Positions 7,391 to 16,068 of a stretch of 64,000 bases of DNA are shown here, piece by piece. A program made the position numbers and the translations under genes. The DNA lies in the NCBI GenBank assembly GCA_046348855.1, contig JAXMDK010000005.1, positions 62,001 through 126,000 of the forward strand. The letters run 5' to 3'. Each line of letters begins with the position of its first letter. Position 1 is the first letter of the stretch. The DNA is from TMP-24 sp046348855. GTDB lineage: Bacteria > Pseudomonadota > Alphaproteobacteria > Rhodobacterales > Rhodobacteraceae. The notes under the pieces were generated by a model. The model was not told the origin of the DNA. It saw nothing but the letters and a program-made list of their open reading frames with translations, and did no database searches.

Positions 7391-9136
7391 ATGACCAGAC
7401 CGGCAACAGAAGCCATGGTAGAACGGTCGCAGCCCTCGCCGGTGGCTGAGGTGGCGCGCCGGCACCGGCCGGCGGTGGCGTTCCTGGCGCTCTTCACCAC
7501 CTTCGTGAACCTTCTGGGGCTGACCGGATCGCTGTTCATGCTGCAGGTCTACGACCGGGTGCTGCCCAGCCGGTCGGAACCGACGCTGGTGATGCTGCTG
7601 CTTCTCGTCGTCGGGCTTTATGCGGCGCTGGGGCTTCTCGACCTGATCCGCGGCCAGATCGGGGCGCGGATCGGTGCGGCGCTGCAGGCCGAGCTGGACG
7701 AGCCGGTGTTCCGCGCCACCCTGGCCCCGCCACCCGGCGCGGCACCCGAGGCCGCCACCGCGCTGGCCGATCTGGAGGCGGTGCGGCGGTTCCTGTCCTC
7801 GCCCCTCGCCTTCGCCATTTTCGACCTGCCGTTCGCGCCGCTGTTCCTGGCGGCGATCTTCCTCTTCCATCCGGCGATGGGCTGGCTGGCAGTCGGCGGC
7901 GGCGCGGTCCTGGTTGCGCTGATGCTGGCCAACCAGCGGCTGAGCCGGGCGCCCGCCGACCGCGCCAGTCGGACGACGGCAGGCTCGGCGCGGCTGGCCG
8001 AACAGATCCGGGTGAATGCCGACACGGTGCTGAGCCTTGGGATGGCGCGGGCGGCGGTGGCGCGCTGGCGGGCCGAACGCGACCAGGCACTGGCGGCCGA
8101 GATCGCGCTGAGCGACCGCAACGGCAGCTACGGCGCGGTGGTCAGGGCGCTGCGGCTGTTCCTGCAATCGGCGATGCTGGCGCTGGCGGCCTGGCTGGTG
8201 ATCCGCGGCGACATGACCTCGGGCGGGATGATTGCCGCCTCGATCCTTCTCAGCCGGGCGCTACAGCCGGTCGAGCAGGTGGTGGGCGGCTGGTCGTCGG
8301 TGGTCCGGGCGACGAAAGGCTGGGCGGCGCTGGGGCGGCTGATGGCGGCGGTGCAGGCCGAGCCGCCGCGCACGCGGCTCTCGCCGCCGGCGGCGCGGCT
8401 GCAGGTCAGCGACCTGACGGTGGTGCCGCCGGGCGAAAACGCCCCGACGCTGATCCGCGTCAGCTTCGCGGTCCAACCCGGCCAGGCCATCGGCATCATC
8501 GGCGAAAGTGCTGCCGGCAAATCCAGTCTCGGGCGGGCGCTGGTCGGCCTGTGGCGGCCGGCGGCGGGCGAGATCCGGCTGGATGGCGCCAGCCTTGATC
8601 AGTATGGCCCCGAAGACCTGGCCCGCCATGTCGGCTATCTGCCGCAGGAGGTGGCGCTGTTCGACGGGACTGTGGCCGAAAACATCGCCCGGCTGGAGGC
8701 GGCGCCGGACGCCGGGCGCGTGATCGGCGCGGCGCGGCTGGCCGGGGCGCACGAGATGATCCTGGGCTTGGCGCGCGGCTATGATACGCCGGTCGGGCAG
8801 AATGGCGCCAGGCTGTCGGGCGGGCAGAAGCAGCGCATAGCGCTGGCCCGGGCGCTTTATCGTGACCCGGTGGTGGTCGTGCTGGACGAACCGAACTCGA
8901 ACCTCGACGTGCCGGGGTCGGATGCGGTCAACGCCGCTATCCGCCAGCTGAAGGCGCAGGGGCGCATCGCCGTCATCATGGCCCACCGGCCCGCTGCCCT
9001 GGCCGAATGCGACCTGCTGCTGATGCTGAAGGGCGGACAGGTGGCGGGCTTCGGACCGCGTGACGAAGTGCTTCGGGCGGTGGTCGCCAACCACGCCCGG
9101 CTGGTCGTCGCCCCCCACCAGCAGGCGGGGGGCTGA
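7391..9136 (+). CDS. type I secretion system permease/ATPase (PrtD family)
   Basis: This 581-residue fused membrane/ATPase protein is the inner-membrane motor of a type I secretion system. The first 300 residues carry hydrophobic segments of the ABC exporter fold (FLALFTTFVNLLGLTGSLFM near the start). The ATPase half has a Walker A GESAAGKSS, the signature LSGGQKQRIALARAL and a Walker B VVVLDEPNSNLD. The AA in the Walker loop is usual for PrtD-type ATPases. The ATG at 7391 is preceded by AAGGTGGGG and gives the usual PrtD length. It lies 97 bp after the RTX gene and 2 bp before its membrane-fusion partner, so all three likely form one operon exporting the RTX protein. No C39 peptidase domain is present, as expected for an uncleaved substrate. 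The outer-membrane TolC partner is not in the window. Confidence 0.95.
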   Translation: MTRPATEAMVERSQPSPVAEVARRHRPAVAFLALFTTFVNLLGLTGSLFMLQVYDRVLPSRSEPTLVMLLLLVVGLYAALGLLDLIRGQIGARIGAALQAELDEPVFRATLAPPPGAAPEAATALADLEAVRRFLSSPLAFAIFDLPFAPLFLAAIFLFHPAMGWLAVGGGAVLVALMLANQRLSRAPADRASRTTAGSARLAEQIRVNADTVLSLGMARAAVARWRAERDQALAAEIALSDRNGSYGAVVRALRLFLQSAMLALAAWLVIRGDMTSGGMIAASILLSRALQPVEQVVGGWSSVVRATKGWAALGRLMAAVQAEPPRTRLSPPAARLQVSDLTVVPPGENAPTLIRVSFAVQPGQAIGIIGESAAGKSSLGRALVGLWRPAAGEIRLDGASLDQYGPEDLARHVGYLPQEVALFDGTVAENIARLEAAPDAGRVIGAARLAGAHEMILGLARGYDTPVGQNGARLSGGQKQRIALARALYRDPVVVVLDEPNSNLDVPGSDAVNAAIRQLKAQGRIAVIMAHRPAALAECDLLLMLKGGQVAGFGPRDEVLRAVVANHARLVVAPHQQAGG

Positions 9137-9138
9137 TC

Positions 9139-10425
9139 ATGGACTGGCCGATCCGCAGGCAGGTTCTTGCCGGCTCCGTCACCGTGGTGGCGCTGTTTTT
9201 TGGAATCGGGGTCTTTGGCCTTTACGGCCGGATTGCCGGGGCGATCGTGTCGCCGGGCCAGGTCGACCTGGAAACCCACAGCCAGATCGTCCAGCATCCC
9301 GACGGGGGAGTGGTCGCGGCAATCGGGGTGCGCGACGGCGACCGGGTGCGGGCGGGCGATGTGCTTCTGTCGCTGGATGGCGGGCAGTTGCGGTCCGACC
9401 TGGCAATCATCGTCAGTCAACTGGTCGAACTGCGTACCCGCGCCGCGCGGCTGACAGCCGAACAGCGGGGCGCGGACACCTTGGCCTTCCCCACCGATCT
9501 GGTGCAGGCGGCGGCGACCGATGCCGGTGTCGCCGCCGTCATCGACGGCCAGCGCGCGGTGTTCGAGGCGGGCCGGCGCACCTTCGACGAAACCGTCGAC
9601 AGCACCCGCGAACAACAGCGCCAGATCCGCAACGAGGCCGAGGGGCAGACGGCGCAAGCCGCGGCGTTGGGCGAACAGGCCGATCTGGTGCGCAGCCAAT
9701 ACGAGACCGCCGAGGGGCTGTTGCAGAAGGGGCTGGCAGACGGCTCGCGGGTCAGCGAGCTGAAGCGGACGATGGTGGCGCTTCTCGGTCAGCAGGCCCA
9801 GACCCGCGCCGGCGTCGCCGCCAACCGGGCCGAGATCGCCCGGCTGGATACCGAAATCGGACGGCTTGCGGCGGCGCGGCAGGAAAAGGCCGTGACCGAC
9901 CTGCGCGACGCCGAGGTCAAGATCGCCGAGCTGAGCGAACAGAAACTGGCGCTGGAGCGCAAGATCGCCCGGCTCGACCTGCGGGCACCGCGCGACGGGA
10001 TCGTGCAGAGCCTGCAGATCCACACCATCGGCGCGGTGATCCGTCCGGCCGATCCGGTCCTGTCGGTGGTGCCGCAGGACAAGCTCTTTACCATCATCGC
10101 CCGGATCGACACCCACAAGGTCGACTCGGTCTTCGTCGGCCAGGACACCGCGCTGCGCTTTTCCAGCTTCGACGCCCGCACCACCCCGGAAATCCGCGCC
10201 CGCATCACCCGTGTCGCCGCCGACATCGTCACCGACAGCCGCACCGGGGCGCAGTTCTACACCGCCGAAGCCACCCCCGACCCCGGCGAAATCGAAAAGC
10301 TCGCGGGCAAGGACCTGCTGCCCGGAATGCCGGTCGATGTCTATATCCAGACCGGCGAACGCTCGCCGCTCAGCTATTTCCTGAAGCCGTTCCTGGATTT
10401 CGTCGGCCAGGCGTTCCGGGAATAG
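9139..10425 (+). CDS. type I secretion membrane fusion protein, HlyD/PrtE family
   Basis: This 428-residue periplasmic adaptor links the ABC exporter to a TolC-like channel. One N-terminal transmembrane helix (VVALFFGIGVFGLYGRIAGA) is followed by the first half of a lipoyl-like barrel (GQVDLETHSQIVQHPDGGVV). A long coiled coil (about 90-280, Glu/Gln/Arg-rich) and the second barrel half (LDLRAPRDGIVQSLQIHTIG) come next, then the beta-barrel part with PGMPVDVYIQTGERSPLSYF, a hallmark of HlyD-type adaptors. The order after the ATPase (2-bp gap) matches type I secretion operons. The gene ends 12 bp before the convergent dehydrogenase gene. Confidence 0.95.
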   Translation: MDWPIRRQVLAGSVTVVALFFGIGVFGLYGRIAGAIVSPGQVDLETHSQIVQHPDGGVVAAIGVRDGDRVRAGDVLLSLDGGQLRSDLAIIVSQLVELRTRAARLTAEQRGADTLAFPTDLVQAAATDAGVAAVIDGQRAVFEAGRRTFDETVDSTREQQRQIRNEAEGQTAQAAALGEQADLVRSQYETAEGLLQKGLADGSRVSELKRTMVALLGQQAQTRAGVAANRAEIARLDTEIGRLAAARQEKAVTDLRDAEVKIAELSEQKLALERKIARLDLRAPRDGIVQSLQIHTIGAVIRPADPVLSVVPQDKLFTIIARIDTHKVDSVFVGQDTALRFSSFDARTTPEIRARITRVAADIVTDSRTGAQFYTAEATPDPGEIEKLAGKDLLPGMPVDVYIQTGERSPLSYFLKPFLDFVGQAFRE

Positions 10426-10437
10426 GCGCCCCCGCCA

Positions 10438-11877
10438 CTACCCGTGCCGGACCATCACATGCCGCACGACCGAATAGTCCTCGAGCGCATAGGCCGACAG
10501 GTCCTTGCCATAGCCCGACTGTTTCAGCCCGCCGTGCGGCATTTCGTTGACCAGCATGAAATGGGTGTTCACCCAGGTGCAGCCGTAGCGCAGCCGCGCG
10601 GCGGTGGCCATCGCCCGGCCGACGTCGCGGGTCCAGACCGATGAGGCCAGCCCGTAGTCGCTGTCGTTGGCCCAACCGACCGCCTCATCGACATCGGCGA
10701 AGGGCGTGACCGACACCACTGGGCCAAAGACTTCTCGGCGGACGATCTCGTCCTCCTGCCGGGCGCCGGCGATGACGGTCGGGCGGTAGTAGAAGCCCCC
10801 CTCGCCCAGGGTCGCGCCGCCGGTCGTCACCTGGACATGCGCCAGTTCGCGGGCACGTTCGACGAAGCTGGCCACCCGGTCGCGCTGGCGCAGCGAAATC
10901 AGGGGGCCGATCTCGTTCAGGGTGTCGTCGGCATCGCCAAGCCGGATGGTGGAAACCGCCGCCGACAGGTCGGCCACCAGCCGGTCATAGATCTTTTTCC
11001 CGGCATAGATGCGGCAGGCGGCGGTGCAGTCCTGACCGGCGTTGTAATAGCCGAAGGCGCGCAGGCCCTCGACCACCGCGCCCAGGTCGGCATCGTCGAA
11101 CACCACCACCGGGGCCTTGCCGCCCAGTTCCAGATGGGTGCGCTTGACCGACTTCGCCGCCGCCTGCAGCATCTTCTTGCCGGTCGCCACGTCGCCGGTC
11201 AGGCTGATCATGTCGACGCCGGGATGGTTGATGAGATAGTTGCCGACCGTCTCGCCCCGCCCCGGCAGGATGTTGATCACGCCCGCCGGCAGGATCGCCG
11301 CCAGAAGCCGCGCCAGCTTCAGCGCGGTCAGCGGCGTCTGTTCGGACGGCTTGAAGACCACGGTGTTGCCGGCGCCGACGGCGGGCGCCAGCTTCCAGGC
11401 CATCATCATCAGCGGATAGTTCCAGGGCGCGATCGACGCGACCACCCCCACCGCGTCGCGGCGGATCATCGAGGTGTGGCCCGCCAGGTACTCGCCCGCC
11501 ACCGCCCCGTGCTGGCAGCGCACCGCCCCGGCGAAAAAGCGGAAGCAGTCGACCACCGCCGGAATTTCGTCGCCGCGCGCGGCGTTGATCGGCTTGCCGC
11601 AGTTCAGCGCCTCCAGCGCCGCGAACCCGTCGGCGTCGGCCTCGATCGCGTCGGCGATCCGGTGCAGCGCGGCCGACCGTTCGGCCGGCGTGGTGCGCGA
11701 CCAGCCGTCGAAGGCTGCCCGCGCCGCCGCCACCGCCCGGTCGACCTGGTCGGTCGAGGCCTCGGCCACCTCCAGGATCAGGGCGCCAGAGCGGGGGTTC
11801 AGGACCTTTTCGCGCGCCTCCTCGCCCGGTTCGAGCGCGTCGCCGATCAGAAGCCCGGTGTCGATGGTCTGGGTCAT
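10438..11877 (-). CDS. aldehyde dehydrogenase, gamma-aminobutyraldehyde type
   Basis: NAD(P)-dependent aldehyde dehydrogenase of 479 residues. The Rossmann/cofactor part has APWNYPLMM and GNTVVFKPSEQTPLT. The catalytic glutamate motif is LELGGKAPV, and the catalytic cysteine sits in NAGQDCTAACRIY, a cysteine context usual for aminobutyraldehyde dehydrogenases. The C-terminal anchor is EMPHGGLKQSGYG. It is the last gene of a minus-strand run whose other members encode a polyamine-type ABC transporter, 11 bp after the permease stop. The likely job is oxidation of 4-aminobutanal, formed from putrescine, to GABA. The exact substrate is an inference: betaine aldehyde dehydrogenases are close relatives. 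Confidence 0.9.
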   Translation of the reverse strand: MTQTIDTGLLIGDALEPGEEAREKVLNPRSGALILEVAEASTDQVDRAVAAARAAFDGWSRTTPAERSAALHRIADAIEADADGFAALEALNCGKPINAARGDEIPAVVDCFRFFAGAVRCQHGAVAGEYLAGHTSMIRRDAVGVVASIAPWNYPLMMMAWKLAPAVGAGNTVVFKPSEQTPLTALKLARLLAAILPAGVINILPGRGETVGNYLINHPGVDMISLTGDVATGKKMLQAAAKSVKRTHLELGGKAPVVVFDDADLGAVVEGLRAFGYYNAGQDCTAACRIYAGKKIYDRLVADLSAAVSTIRLGDADDTLNEIGPLISLRQRDRVASFVERARELAHVQVTTGGATLGEGGFYYRPTVIAGARQEDEIVRREVFGPVVSVTPFADVDEAVGWANDSDYGLASSVWTRDVGRAMATAARLRYGCTWVNTHFMLVNEMPHGGLKQSGYGKDLSAYALEDYSVVRHVMVRHG

Positions 11878-11888
11878 GGCTGGTCCTC

Positions 11889-12695
11889 TCATTTGCCGCC
11901 GCCGGCGGTTTCCTCGCCGCCGCGGGTCAGGAAGTAGGCCGACAGGATCGGCAGGAAAGTGGCCGCGAACACCACGATGGCGACGACGTTGGTCACCGGC
12001 CGCTGGCGCGGGCGCACCAGTTCGTCCAGCATCCAGATTGGCAGGGTCTTCTGCTGGCCGGCGGTGAAGGTGGTGACGATCACCTCGTCGAACGACAGCG
12101 CAAAGGCGAGCATCCCCCCGGCCAAGAGCGCCGAGCCGAGATTGGGCAGGATCACATGGCGGAAGGTCTGGAAGGCGTTGGCGCCAAGATCGGCCGACGC
12201 CTCGAGCATCGAGGTGCCCAGCCGGCGGAACCGGGCGACGGCGTTGTTGTAGACGATGACGATGCAGAAGGTGGCATGGCCCAGGACGATGGTCCAGGTC
12301 GAGAAGGGCACGTCGCCCATGGCGAAGGCGGCGCGCAGGGACATGCCGGTGATGATGCCCGGCAGCGCGATCGGCAGCACGATCAGAAGCGAGATCGCGT
12401 CGCGACCGAAGAACTTCGCCCGCGCCATCGCCGCGGCGCAAAGCGTGCCCAGCACCAGCGCCAGCCCCGAGGCCATCGCCGCCACCTTCAGCGACAGCCA
12501 GAGGGGCGGCCAGATGTCGGCCCGGTTCCAGGCGACGGCGAACCATTGGGTCGTCAGGCCGGGGGGCGGGAACTGGTAGGATTTTTCCTCGGTGGTGAAG
12601 GCATAAAGAAAGATCAGCAGGATCGGCAGATGCAGGAACAGCAGCCCGAAGGCGGCCCCGGCGGACAGGAGGAAGGGCGGACGGTCAGAGCGCAT
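11889..12695 (-). CDS. ABC transporter permease, PotC/YdcV-like
   Basis: This 268-residue inner-membrane permease belongs to the spermidine/putrescine family. About six transmembrane helices are visible, beginning LLFLHLPILLIFLYAF. The EAA loop that docks on the ATPase reads EASADLGANAFQTFRHVILP. The start overlaps the stop of the partner permease by 11 bp, indicating translational coupling. With the ATPase and binding protein upstream and an aldehyde dehydrogenase downstream, it most likely imports putrescine or a related amine. Confidence 0.93.
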   Translation of the reverse strand: MRSDRPPFLLSAGAAFGLLFLHLPILLIFLYAFTTEEKSYQFPPPGLTTQWFAVAWNRADIWPPLWLSLKVAAMASGLALVLGTLCAAAMARAKFFGRDAISLLIVLPIALPGIITGMSLRAAFAMGDVPFSTWTIVLGHATFCIVIVYNNAVARFRRLGTSMLEASADLGANAFQTFRHVILPNLGSALLAGGMLAFALSFDEVIVTTFTAGQQKTLPIWMLDELVRPRQRPVTNVVAIVVFAATFLPILSAYFLTRGGEETAGGGK

Positions 12696-13608
12696 CGAAC
12701 GCCCCCAGTTTCCGGGCCACCGTCAGGTAGGCCAGCATGATCAGGATCGGGATCACCGCGAAGGCGGCGGCCAGGGGAATGTTGCCGGCGGTGCCCTGCA
12801 GCGAATAAACCGCCTGCCCGATGAAATAGCGGCTGGAGCCGACGATCGAGGGGATGATGTAGTCGCCCAAGGTCAGCGAAAAGGTGAAGATCGACCCCGC
12901 GACGATGCCGGGCAGCGCCAGCGGCAGGATCACGCTCCACAGCGTCCTGAGCCCGCCCGCACCCAGATCGGCCGAAGCCTCCAGCATCGAGTCCGGCACC
13001 CGCTCCAGCGCCGCCTGCATCGGCAGGATCATGTAGGGCAGCCAGACATAGACGAAGACCAGGAAGGTGCCGATGTAGCTGGTGGATAGCGAATTGCCAC
13101 CGATCACCGGCAGCGCCAGAAGCCCGTCCAGCACCGAACCCGCGCCCACCCCGTTCGCGGCCCAGGTGACGATCCCTTCCTTGGCCAGGATCAGCTTCCA
13201 GGCATAGACCTTGACCAGATAGGACGACCACAGGGGCAGCATCACGCCAAGGTAGAAGACCGGCTTCCAGCGGCCGCGGGCATGGCGGGCGGCGACATAG
13301 GCCACCGGAAAGGCCAGCACCGCCGAGGCCAGCGTGACCGCCGCCGCCATCGTCACCGTCCTGACGATCACGTCGAAATTCTGCGGCAGGATCAGCTCGC
13401 CATAGGTCTTGAGCGTGAATTCCCGTACGATCGTGCCGGAAAACTCGTCGATCGAGTAGAAGCTCTGCCACAGAAGCGCCACCAGCGAACCGATGTAGAC
13501 CACGCCCAGCCACAGCAGCGGCGGCGCCAGCAGAACCGCCAGCAACAGCCGCGGCCGCCGCCAGAAGAGCGTGCTGAGCCGCCCGGCGATCCCCTCGGTC
13601 CCGTTCAT
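12685..13608 (-). CDS. ABC transporter permease, PotB/YdcU-like
   Basis: This permease has 307 residues. After a short cytoplasmic N-terminus (MNGTEGIAGRLSTLFWRR) the first helix is LLLAVLLAPPLLWLGVVYIG. It has six helices in all, with the EAA loop EASADLGAGGLRTLWSVILP, the same docking consensus as its partner. The ATG at 13608 overlaps the ATPase stop by four bases (ATGA), so it is translationally coupled. A longer frame to 13875 is only the shadow of the ATPase gene. Confidence 0.93.
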   Translation of the reverse strand: MNGTEGIAGRLSTLFWRRPRLLLAVLLAPPLLWLGVVYIGSLVALLWQSFYSIDEFSGTIVREFTLKTYGELILPQNFDVIVRTVTMAAAVTLASAVLAFPVAYVAARHARGRWKPVFYLGVMLPLWSSYLVKVYAWKLILAKEGIVTWAANGVGAGSVLDGLLALPVIGGNSLSTSYIGTFLVFVYVWLPYMILPMQAALERVPDSMLEASADLGAGGLRTLWSVILPLALPGIVAGSIFTFSLTLGDYIIPSIVGSSRYFIGQAVYSLQGTAGNIPLAAAFAVIPILIMLAYLTVARKLGAFDAL

Positions 13609-14660
13609 TCCACCCCCATCAGGTGCAGGGCCGCCGGCTCCCAGCTCAGGCCGACCTCGTCGCCCACCACGGGGACCGGCTGGCCCGCGGGCAAGAGGAC
13701 CGCGATCTCGCCTTCTCCCTGGTCCAAATATCCTCGGGGGGCGCGGGGGGCGGACAGCCCCCCGCAGGCGACCGCCAGCCGGGTGCCGGCGCCGAGATAG
13801 CGCAGGCCCGTTACGCGACCCCGCAAGCCACCCTCGGCGAGCAGCCGGATCGCCTCGGGCCTGAGGCTCGCCCATTCGGCCGGCCCGCCCAGCGTGCGGG
13901 TCTGGTCGGGCGAGAAGACGTTGGACGAGCCGACGAAATCGGCGACGAACCGGGTGGCAGGGCGTTCGTAGATTTCGGACGGCGGGCCGACCTGGGCAAC
14001 GCGGCCCTGGTTGAAGACCGCCACCCGGTCGGCCATCGACAGCGCCTCGCCCTGGTCATGGGTGACGAAAACGAAGGTGATTCCAAGCCGTTGCTGGAGG
14101 TTCTTCAACTCGTCCTGCATCGCCTCGCGCAACTTGAGGTCCAGCGCGCCCAGCGGTTCATCCAAGAGCAGCACCCGCGGTTCGTTCACCAGCGCGCGGG
14201 CCAGCGCCACCCGCTGACGCTGACCGCCCGACAGTTCCGCGGGCTTGCGGTCGCCGAACCCGTCGAGCTTGACCAGCCCCAGCATCTCGTCGGCGCGGGC
14301 ATGGCGGCGGCGCTTGTCGACGCCCTTGACCATCAGCCCGTAGGCGACATTGTCGCGGACCGTCATGTGCGGAAACAGCGCATAATCCTGAAAGACGGTG
14401 TTGACGGCGCGGCGGTTGGGCGGGATCGCGCCCGAATTTTCACCGAAAATCCGCACCTCGCCGGCGGTCGGCGCCTCGAAGCCCGAGATCAGCCTGAGGC
14501 AGGTGGTCTTGCCCGACCCCGATGGCCCGAGCATGGCGAAGAACGAGCCTTCGGCGATGGTCAGGTCGACCTGGTCAACCGCCTTCACCGGCTGCGACGG
14601 GGGGCCGAAATGGCGCGAGACGGCGCGGAATTCGACGGCGGGGGGCGTGGGTGGGGTCAT
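13605..14660 (-). CDS. ABC transporter ATP-binding protein, PotA/YdcT-like
   Basis: This 351-residue ATPase energises the polyamine-type importer. It has Walker A GPSGSGKTTCLRLISG, Q-loop NTVFQDYALFPHMTV, signature LSGGQRQRVALARAL, Walker B VLLLDEPLGALD and H-loop FVTHDQGEALSMADR. The C-terminal 110 residues form a TOBE-type domain, which in PotA relatives modulates transport. The start is uncertain: ATG 14660 (MTPPTPPAVEF) has no strong ribosome binding site, and an in-frame codon at 14693 would add 11 residues. It is the second gene in the ABC run, 72 bp after the binding protein. Confidence 0.93.
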   Translation of the reverse strand: MTPPTPPAVEFRAVSRHFGPPSQPVKAVDQVDLTIAEGSFFAMLGPSGSGKTTCLRLISGFEAPTAGEVRIFGENSGAIPPNRRAVNTVFQDYALFPHMTVRDNVAYGLMVKGVDKRRRHARADEMLGLVKLDGFGDRKPAELSGGQRQRVALARALVNEPRVLLLDEPLGALDLKLREAMQDELKNLQQRLGITFVFVTHDQGEALSMADRVAVFNQGRVAQVGPPSEIYERPATRFVADFVGSSNVFSPDQTRTLGGPAEWASLRPEAIRLLAEGGLRGRVTGLRYLGAGTRLAVACGGLSAPRAPRGYLDQGEGEIAVLLPAGQPVPVVGDEVGLSWEPAALHLMGVE

Positions 14661-14732
14661 GGAAACATCCGGGCTGCCCCCGGTGCGGACCACCGGGGGG
14701 AGAGGGCGGGAAAGCGGCAGGGAGCCGGCGCG

Positions 14733-15887
14733 TCAGCGCCCGCCGATCACGCCAATATAGTCGGAAACCCAGCGGTAGTAGGGCACGCAGGCGCCGTCAC
14801 CGAGCGAGCAGTTTGCGACCGGCGTCGTCCAGAAGCGGATCTTGTCGAAATCGTCCATGCCGTTGGCGGTGCAGCCTTCCTTGGTCTGCATGCCCGACTT
14901 GTCGGTGCAGGCCTCTGGCACCACCGGGTTCGAGCCGAACCAGACCGACAGGTCCGATTGCAGGTTCGAGTTCAGCGTATGCTCCATCCACTTGTAGGCG
15001 CAGTTGGGATGGGCAGCGTCGGCCTCCATCATCGTGGTGTCGGCCCAGCCGGTGGCGCCTTCCTCGGGGATGGTCGAGGCGACGGGCTGCTTGTCAGCGA
15101 TCAGCAGGTTGACCTGGAATGGCCACGACCCCGAAACGACCACGCCCTCGTTCTTGAAGTCGTCCACCTGGATCATCGCATCGTGCCAGTAGCGGCCCAC
15201 CAGTTCGCGCTGGCCGCGCAACAGGTCGAGCGCCGCCTTGTACTGGTCCTCGGTCAGTTCGTAGGGGTTCTTGATCCCCAGATCGGGCTTGTGGGCCATC
15301 AGGTAAAGGGCCGCGTCGGCGATGTAGATCGCGCCGTCATAGGCCTGCACCCGGCCCTTGTTCGACTTGCCGTCGGGCAGGGTCTGGTCCTCGAACACCA
15401 CCGACCAGCTTTTCGGCGGTTCCTTGAAGACGTTGGTGTTGTACATCAGGACGTTCGGCCCCCACTGGTAGGGGACGCCGTAGTGAACGCCCTTGACGGT
15501 GAACCACGGCCCGTCCTGCAGCCGCTTGTCGAGCTTGTTCCACGACGGGATCAGGTCGGTGTTGACCGGCTGCACCCGCTTGCCGGCGATCAGCCGCAGC
15601 GAGGCGTCGCCCGAGGCGGTGACCAGGTCGAACCCGCCTTCGTTCATCAGCGACACCATCTCGTCCGAGGTGTTGGCGGTCTTGACGTTGACCTTGCAGC
15701 CGGTGTCGGTCTCGAACTTCGTCACCCAGTCATAGGCCTTGTCGCTTTCGCCGCGTTCGATGTAGCCGGGCCAGGCGACGATGTTCAACTGGCCTTCGCC
15801 GTCGCCCACCGCTGTCATCTGGGCCTGGGCGAGGCTGGTGCCGCAAAAGGCAAGGACGGTCGTGGAAATCAGCAGTCGCTTCAGCAT
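14733..15887 (-). CDS. ABC transporter substrate-binding protein, polyamine (YdcS/PotD) type
   Basis: This periplasmic binding protein of 384 residues starts at ATG 15887 behind AGGGGAG. The signal peptide MLKRLLISTTVLAFCGTSLA ends near AQAQ. The mature part begins GEGQLNIVAWPGYIERGESD; the WPGY/W motif and VQPVNTDLIPSWNKLDK are typical of the YdcS/PotD branch, where Trp and Asp/Glu residues hold the amine. Several cysteines (CTDKSGMQTKEGCTANG and CSLGDGAC) suggest disulfides near the C-terminus. It is the first gene of the transporter run, 181 bp after the LysR gene, and a LysR-type dyad lies in that gap. Confidence 0.92.
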   Translation of the reverse strand: MLKRLLISTTVLAFCGTSLAQAQMTAVGDGEGQLNIVAWPGYIERGESDKAYDWVTKFETDTGCKVNVKTANTSDEMVSLMNEGGFDLVTASGDASLRLIAGKRVQPVNTDLIPSWNKLDKRLQDGPWFTVKGVHYGVPYQWGPNVLMYNTNVFKEPPKSWSVVFEDQTLPDGKSNKGRVQAYDGAIYIADAALYLMAHKPDLGIKNPYELTEDQYKAALDLLRGQRELVGRYWHDAMIQVDDFKNEGVVVSGSWPFQVNLLIADKQPVASTIPEEGATGWADTTMMEADAAHPNCAYKWMEHTLNSNLQSDLSVWFGSNPVVPEACTDKSGMQTKEGCTANGMDDFDKIRFWTTPVANCSLGDGACVPYYRWVSDYIGVIGGR

Positions 15888-16027
15888 GGTTCGCTCCCCT
15901 TGGACTCGGGCCGTGGACTTTGACCCTGAACGCTGGCCGCATGGCCGCTCGGGCGGTTCGCCCGCCTTCATGGGGACAGACTGCGACTCGGGCCAAGCTT
16001 TCGCAATATCAAAAGGCAGAAAGATCA

Positions 16028-16044
16028 TATCGGCATTTCCGATA
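16028..16044. promoter_or_regulatory. candidate LysR-family operator (T-N11-A dyad)
   Basis: TATCGG, CATTT, CCGATA is a perfect 6+6 dyad containing the T-N11-A core expected of LysR-type boxes. It lies between the LysR gene and the binding-protein gene, about 140-157 bp before the latter's start. That fits control of the ABC operon by the adjacent LysR protein. Confidence 0.5.
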
Positions 16045-16068
16045 GATCGAGCCCGCTCCGCAGCCGGG

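Noticed and set aside
5807..8167. 786-codon minus-strand open frame across the RTX and ATPase genes
   Set aside because: It is antisense to two clear genes, and its sequence mirrors RTX repeats rather than any protein family.
10438..12546. A single 702-residue permease-dehydrogenase fusion
   Set aside because: The first part is the permease gene read in the wrong frame. The dehydrogenase has its own start at 11877 and the permease a proper stop at 11889.
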